Source of the DNA: Candidatus Zhuqueibacterota bacterium 4484_188
GTDB taxonomy: Bacteria; Calditrichota; Calditrichia; RBG-13-44-9
DNA: 9,771 nucleotides
Assembly: GCA_002049825.1 (NCBI GenBank)
Contig: MVCZ01000050.1
Span: 1 to 9,771, forward strand
Direction of reading: 5' to 3'
Part shown: positions 7,207-9,771 of the stretch, piece by piece
How positions within the stretch are numbered: position 1 is the first letter of the stretch
Layout: each line of letters starts with the position of its first letter
Position numbers and translations under genes: made by a program
The notes under the pieces: model-generated
What the model saw: the letters and a program-made list of their open reading frames with translations, nothing else
Told to the model about the DNA's origin: nothing
Databases searched by the model: none

Positions 7207-8401
7207 GCTGCAGATTATCGCGCACCCGGATTGGCGGAACAATAATTCCCAGCTCCAGCGCCATCCGTTTACGCATCGAAGTAATCTGGTTAAACAGATC
7301 GCCACCCTGGTCGGCATCAACCAGCGCAATGAGGTTGTAACCGATTTCCAGTTCCAGCGGATCGACCTGCAGATAATTTTCAATATTCTCGCTGGGCGCC
7401 GGTAATTGAGCTTGTTCTTCGGCAGTAGCTTCCATTACTTCTTTCAGCTCTTTTTCCTTGCGCGAGGCAAAGCCGATGCTGCCGATGATCGCGGCTAAAA
7501 GGAAGAACGGTACTGCTGGCAAACCGGGCGTAATACCAAACAGAAAAAGGGTACCGGACGCGATGTACAGCGCTTTGGAATTGGCAAAAAGCTGGTTCGA
7601 CAGATCGCTGCCCAGGTTTTCTTCGCTGGCAGCCCGGGTCACCACAATTCCGGCTGAGGTGGACACCAGCAGTGCCGGAATCTGTGACACCAGCCCGTCT
7701 CCAATGGTGAGCAGGGAATAGGTTTGCAGCGCCTGACTAAGCGGCATGTGCATTTGCACCATCCCGATAATTAAACCGCCCAGAATGTTGATGCTGGTAA
7801 TAATCAGACCGGCAATCGCGTCGCCTTTAACAAATTTGCTGGCACCATCCATTGCGCCGTAGAAGTCGGCTTCGCGGGCGATTTGCATCCGGCGTGCGCG
7901 TGCCTCTTCTTCGGTCAGCAGTCCGGCATTCAGGTCGGCATCAATACTCATCTGTTTACCGGGCATCGCATCCAGGGTGAAACGAGCCGCTACCTCGGCA
8001 ATTCGACCGGAACCTTTTACAATCACCACAAACTGGATGATTATTAAAATCAGGAATACAATGAATCCGACCACATAATTTCCCTTGACTACGAAACTGC
8101 CAAAGGAACGAATAATTTCCCCGGCGTAGGCTTCGCCTAAAATCAAACGGGTAGAGGCGATATTTAAAGAAAGCCGGAACAGGGTCATGATGAGCAACAT
8201 GCTGGGGAAAACCGACAACTCCAGCGGGTTAATCAGGTACAACGAGACCATCAGTAGCACCAGTGCGGCAGAGATATTCATTGCCAGCAGAATGTCCAGC
8301 ATCGCGGTGGGCAGGGGAATGATCATCAGCACCAGAATGGCGATTACCGCAAAGGCTAAAATCAGATCATTGTTTTTTCGAATCAAACCGCTCACACTCA
8401 C
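7109..8401 (-). CDS. flhA: flhA, N-terminal fragment (frameshifted gene)
   Basis: The first 399 or so codons are good FlhA (FHIPEP family): several membrane helices between about residues 12 and 310, the cytoplasmic loop GSGRIAEVAARFTLDAMPGK (130-149) followed by QMSIDADLNAG and EEEARARRMQIAREADFYGAMDGASKFVKGD, and the start of the cytoplasmic domain up to RVRDNLQL (392-399). After that the frame gives unrelated residues to a stop at 7109. The start is GTG (8399-8401), with TGAGGA overlapping the flhB stop; a second GTG two codons on is possible. Compared with family members recalled from memory, about 55-60 codons between RDNLQL and the AEVAGYTVV segment are missing, and the frame changes there. 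Confidence 0.92.
   Translation of the reverse strand: MSVSGLIRKNNDLILAFAVIAILVLMIIPLPTAMLDILLAMNISAALVLLMVSLYLINPLELSVFPSMLLIMTLFRLSLNIASTRLILGEAYAGEIIRSFGSFVVKGNYVVGFIVFLILIIIQFVVIVKGSGRIAEVAARFTLDAMPGKQMSIDADLNAGLLTEEEARARRMQIAREADFYGAMDGASKFVKGDAIAGLIITSINILGGLIIGMVQMHMPLSQALQTYSLLTIGDGLVSQIPALLVSTSAGIVVTRAASEENLGSDLSNQLFANSKALYIASGTLFLFGITPGLPAVPFFLLAAIIGSIGFASRKEKELKEVMEATAEEQAQLPAPSENIENYLQVDPLELEIGYNLIALVDADQGGDLFNQITSMRKRMALELGIIVPPIRVRDNLQLDYRGGSCRLHGCRAILGAGNPLDGSNPPACR
7195..7215 (-). other. flhA: flhA break: internal deletion with frame change
   Basis: Reading the minus strand, RVRDNLQL ends near 7205 in one frame and TTEAEVAGYTVV starts near 7206 in another. In intact FlhA these motifs are separated by about 60 residues, including the conserved ...EPAFGLPA... 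segment, which is absent from all frames nearby. The missing length must be 2 more than a multiple of three to restore the frame, roughly 170 bases, which would give the family's usual total of about 690 residues. Confidence 0.8.
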
Positions 8402-8406
8402 TGTCC

Positions 8407-9117
8407 TCAGTTCAGGGTTCTATTTTTAAGTTTGTACACATAAGCCAACACCTCGGCTACTGCCTGGAAGAACTTGGTAGGTACTGTCTGGTCGATCTCA
8501 AGCGCCTTGTACAGCGCCCGCGCCAGTGGCGGGTCTTCCACAATCGGCACATTGTTTTCGATAGCAATTTGTTTTATTCGCTGGGCAATCAAATTTCGCC
8601 CTTTTGCCACCAGTTTGGGTGCCTGGTCTTTTTTCGGTTCATACATTAAAGCCACCGCGTAATGGGTCGGGTTGGTAATTACCACATCGGCTTGCGGTAC
8701 TGCCTGCATCATCCGGTTACGCGCCATCTGGAATTGCATACTGCGAATCCGGGACTTGATGAGCGGGTCTCCCTCGGTCTGTTTGGATTCGTCCTTCACT
8801 TCCTGTTTGCTCATCTTTAGTTGATTGGTGTGCTCCCACTTCTGGAAGGCATAATCGGCGGCGGCAATGAGTAGGAAAATCAGTGAAATCTTGAAACTCA
8901 CCTTCACTCCGGCACCCAGCATAAACGAAACCATCTGGTGAATATCCTGATCCATCAGAGGAACAAAGGCGGTTTTGTAACTCATGATCGATTTATATGC
9001 TACATAGATGATAATGGTAAGCTTCAGGCTGTTTTTCAGTAGCTCCTCCAGCGAGCGCTTGGAAAAAATAATTTTCTTTAGTCCTTTTAACGGATTTAGT
9101 TTGTTGAACTTGGGCAT
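8407..9117 (-). CDS. flhB: flhB, C-terminal fragment (frame disrupted by duplication)
   Basis: This frame supplies most of FlhB after the duplication: the remaining membrane segments, the cytoplasmic linker (KSRIRSMQFQMARNRMM) and the autocleavage motif NPTH (149-152 here, 255-258 in the repaired protein), then AVALMYEPKKDQAPKLVAKG and the conserved EDPPLARALYKALEIDQTVP. FlhB controls the switch from hook to filament export through cleavage at NPTH. The ATG at 9117 is an internal Met of FlhB (MPKFNKLNP) repeated by the duplication, not a normal start. Joined to the upstream piece without one repeat copy, the protein is 342 residues, a usual FlhB length. The stop is immediately followed by the flhA start. 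Confidence 0.92.
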   Translation of the reverse strand: MPKFNKLNPLKGLKKIIFSKRSLEELLKNSLKLTIIIYVAYKSIMSYKTAFVPLMDQDIHQMVSFMLGAGVKVSFKISLIFLLIAAADYAFQKWEHTNQLKMSKQEVKDESKQTEGDPLIKSRIRSMQFQMARNRMMQAVPQADVVITNPTHYAVALMYEPKKDQAPKLVAKGRNLIAQRIKQIAIENNVPIVEDPPLARALYKALEIDQTVPTKFFQAVAEVLAYVYKLKNRTLN

Positions 9118-9514
9118 AATCGGTTCCAGGCGAGCGCTTGGAAAAAATAATTTTCTTTAGTCCTTTTAACGGATTTAGTTTGTTGAACTTGGGCATAATC
9201 GGTTCCAGAGTAAACAGAAAACCGACTTGCAAATAACTGCTCGCCAGACCCACCAGCATCATCGCACCCATAAAAATTCCCAGCAGCAAACCGAATGTTT
9301 CCAACCCCTGGATTCCGCCGCCGAAAATTGCCCGAAAAGTTTTCGAGAATTGCTGGTAAAACATCCCGCTCATCACGGAAAGAAAGAGCAGACCAAACAG
9401 CAAAGATAAGGCAGAGTTCACCTCAATACTCTTGGCAACATCACCTTTTTTGCGTGCTTCGTCAAGCCGCTTTGGGGTTGGTTGTTCAGTTTTTTCCTGA
9501 AAATCGTCCGCCAT
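8993..9514 (-). CDS. flhB: flhB, N-terminal fragment (frame disrupted by duplication)
   Basis: Residues 1-128 are FlhB: the family N-terminus KTEQPTPKRLDEARKKGDVAKS (7-28), two membrane helices (about 34-55 and 72-100) and the PKFNKLNPLKGLKKIIFSKRS loop (108-128). From residue 129 the frame passes into the second copy of the 79-bp repeat one base out of register and ends at a stop at 8993-8995 after 45 unrelated residues. The ATG at 9512-9514 starts one base after the fliR stop, with an AAAGG ribosome site inside fliR. As sequenced the gene cannot make a full FlhB. Confidence 0.92.
   Translation of the reverse strand: MADDFQEKTEQPTPKRLDEARKKGDVAKSIEVNSALSLLFGLLFLSVMSGMFYQQFSKTFRAIFGGGIQGLETFGLLLGIFMGAMMLVGLASSYLQVGFLFTLEPIMPKFNKLNPLKGLKKIIFSKRSPGTDYAQVQQTKSVKRTKENYFFQALAGGATEKQPEAYHYHLCSI
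9051..9208. repeat. Perfect 79-bp tandem duplication inside flhB
   Basis: Copies 9051-9129 and 9130-9208 are identical base for base, beginning GCGAGCGCTTGG and ending ATCGGTTCCAG. Seventy-nine is not a multiple of three, so the duplication breaks the flhB frame. Complete identity means either a very recent event or an assembly artefact. Confidence 0.97.
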
Positions 9515-9515
9515 T

Positions 9516-9771
9516 TTACATGACCTTTAATAAATACATCACATCTGCTTCGAAACTATGTAGCAGGTTTTTGAAAACATAAAAGAACAGCGGGAATGCC
9601 ATCATAATGGCTACAAAGCCCGCCGAAATGCGCAAGGGAAAACCAACGAAAAAAATGTTCATTTGCGGAACTGCCCGTGCAGTAAGTCCCATTGCCACAC
9701 TGGTCAGAAAGAGAGTGACCATAGCCGGTGCGGCAATTTTTACACCGATGACAAACACCGTGGCAGAAATT
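9516..9771 (-). CDS. fliR: FliR, C-terminal part, 5' end beyond the window
   Basis: FliR is an integral membrane component of the flagellar export gate. The last 85 or so residues are present. The family signature ARAVPQMNIFFVGFPLRI is clear, preceded by a helix (GVKIAAPAMVTLFLTSVAMG) and followed by a final helix (GFVAIMMAFPLFFYVF). The frame continues open to the right edge, so the GTG at 9756-9758 is not the start. Full FliR is about 260 residues, so roughly two thirds lie outside. The stop is one base before the flhB start. Confidence 0.93.
   Translation of the reverse strand, partial: ISATVFVIGVKIAAPAMVTLFLTSVAMGLTARAVPQMNIFFVGFPLRISAGFVAIMMAFPLFFYVFKNLLHSFEADVMYLLKVM

Noticed and set aside
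7207..7383. Start of an 876-base open frame beginning MKIICRS
   Set aside because: It is the out-of-frame reading of the N-terminal flhA piece; FlhA similarity in this frame begins only at about 7206.

Overview
The window is one continuous, tightly packed minus-strand block from a Gram-negative, flagellated bacterium. Read in transcription order (high to low coordinates) it holds the 3' end of fliR, then flhB, flhA, flhF, flhG, a small two-helix membrane protein, the flagellar sigma factor fliA, a short charged coiled-coil protein, an HDOD-domain protein, a GAF-histidine kinase-like protein and the 5' part of a secreted TPR protein that runs off the left edge. The order export gate (fliR-flhB-flhA), then flhF-flhG, then fliA is common in polar-flagellated bacteria. 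The lineage cannot be fixed from the sequence. A deep-branching group such as Calditrichota or another FCB-related phylum would fit, but this is a guess from overall style, not an identification.

Region by region: 8407-9771 is fliR (partial) and flhB. 6508-8401 is flhA. 3400-6518 is the placement and regulation block flhF-flhG-(small membrane protein)-fliA, with genes overlapping or a few bases apart. A 149-bp gap at 3251-3399 is the only real intergenic space and may hold a promoter for 1-3250. 1-3250 is an accessory signalling set (coiled-coil, HDOD, kinase-like, TPR), also with overlapping or near-overlapping genes.

The two large export-gate genes are both broken in this sequence. flhB carries a perfect 79-bp tandem duplication (9051-9129 and 9130-9208) that shifts the frame after codon 128. 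Removing one copy restores a 342-codon FlhB. flhA has a frame change at about 7200-7207, where roughly 55-60 codons of its cytoplasmic domain are absent compared with the family. Everything around them (flhF, flhG, fliA) is intact. Either the assembly is wrong at two sites, or the flagellar export gate has recently been lost.

Working model: FliR, FlhB and FlhA form the export gate, FlhF and FlhG set flagellar position and number, and FliA transcribes late flagellar genes. The HDOD protein, the kinase-like protein (with degenerate ATP-binding motifs) and the TPR protein may form a signalling or envelope module attached to this locus. That last link rests only on gene order.
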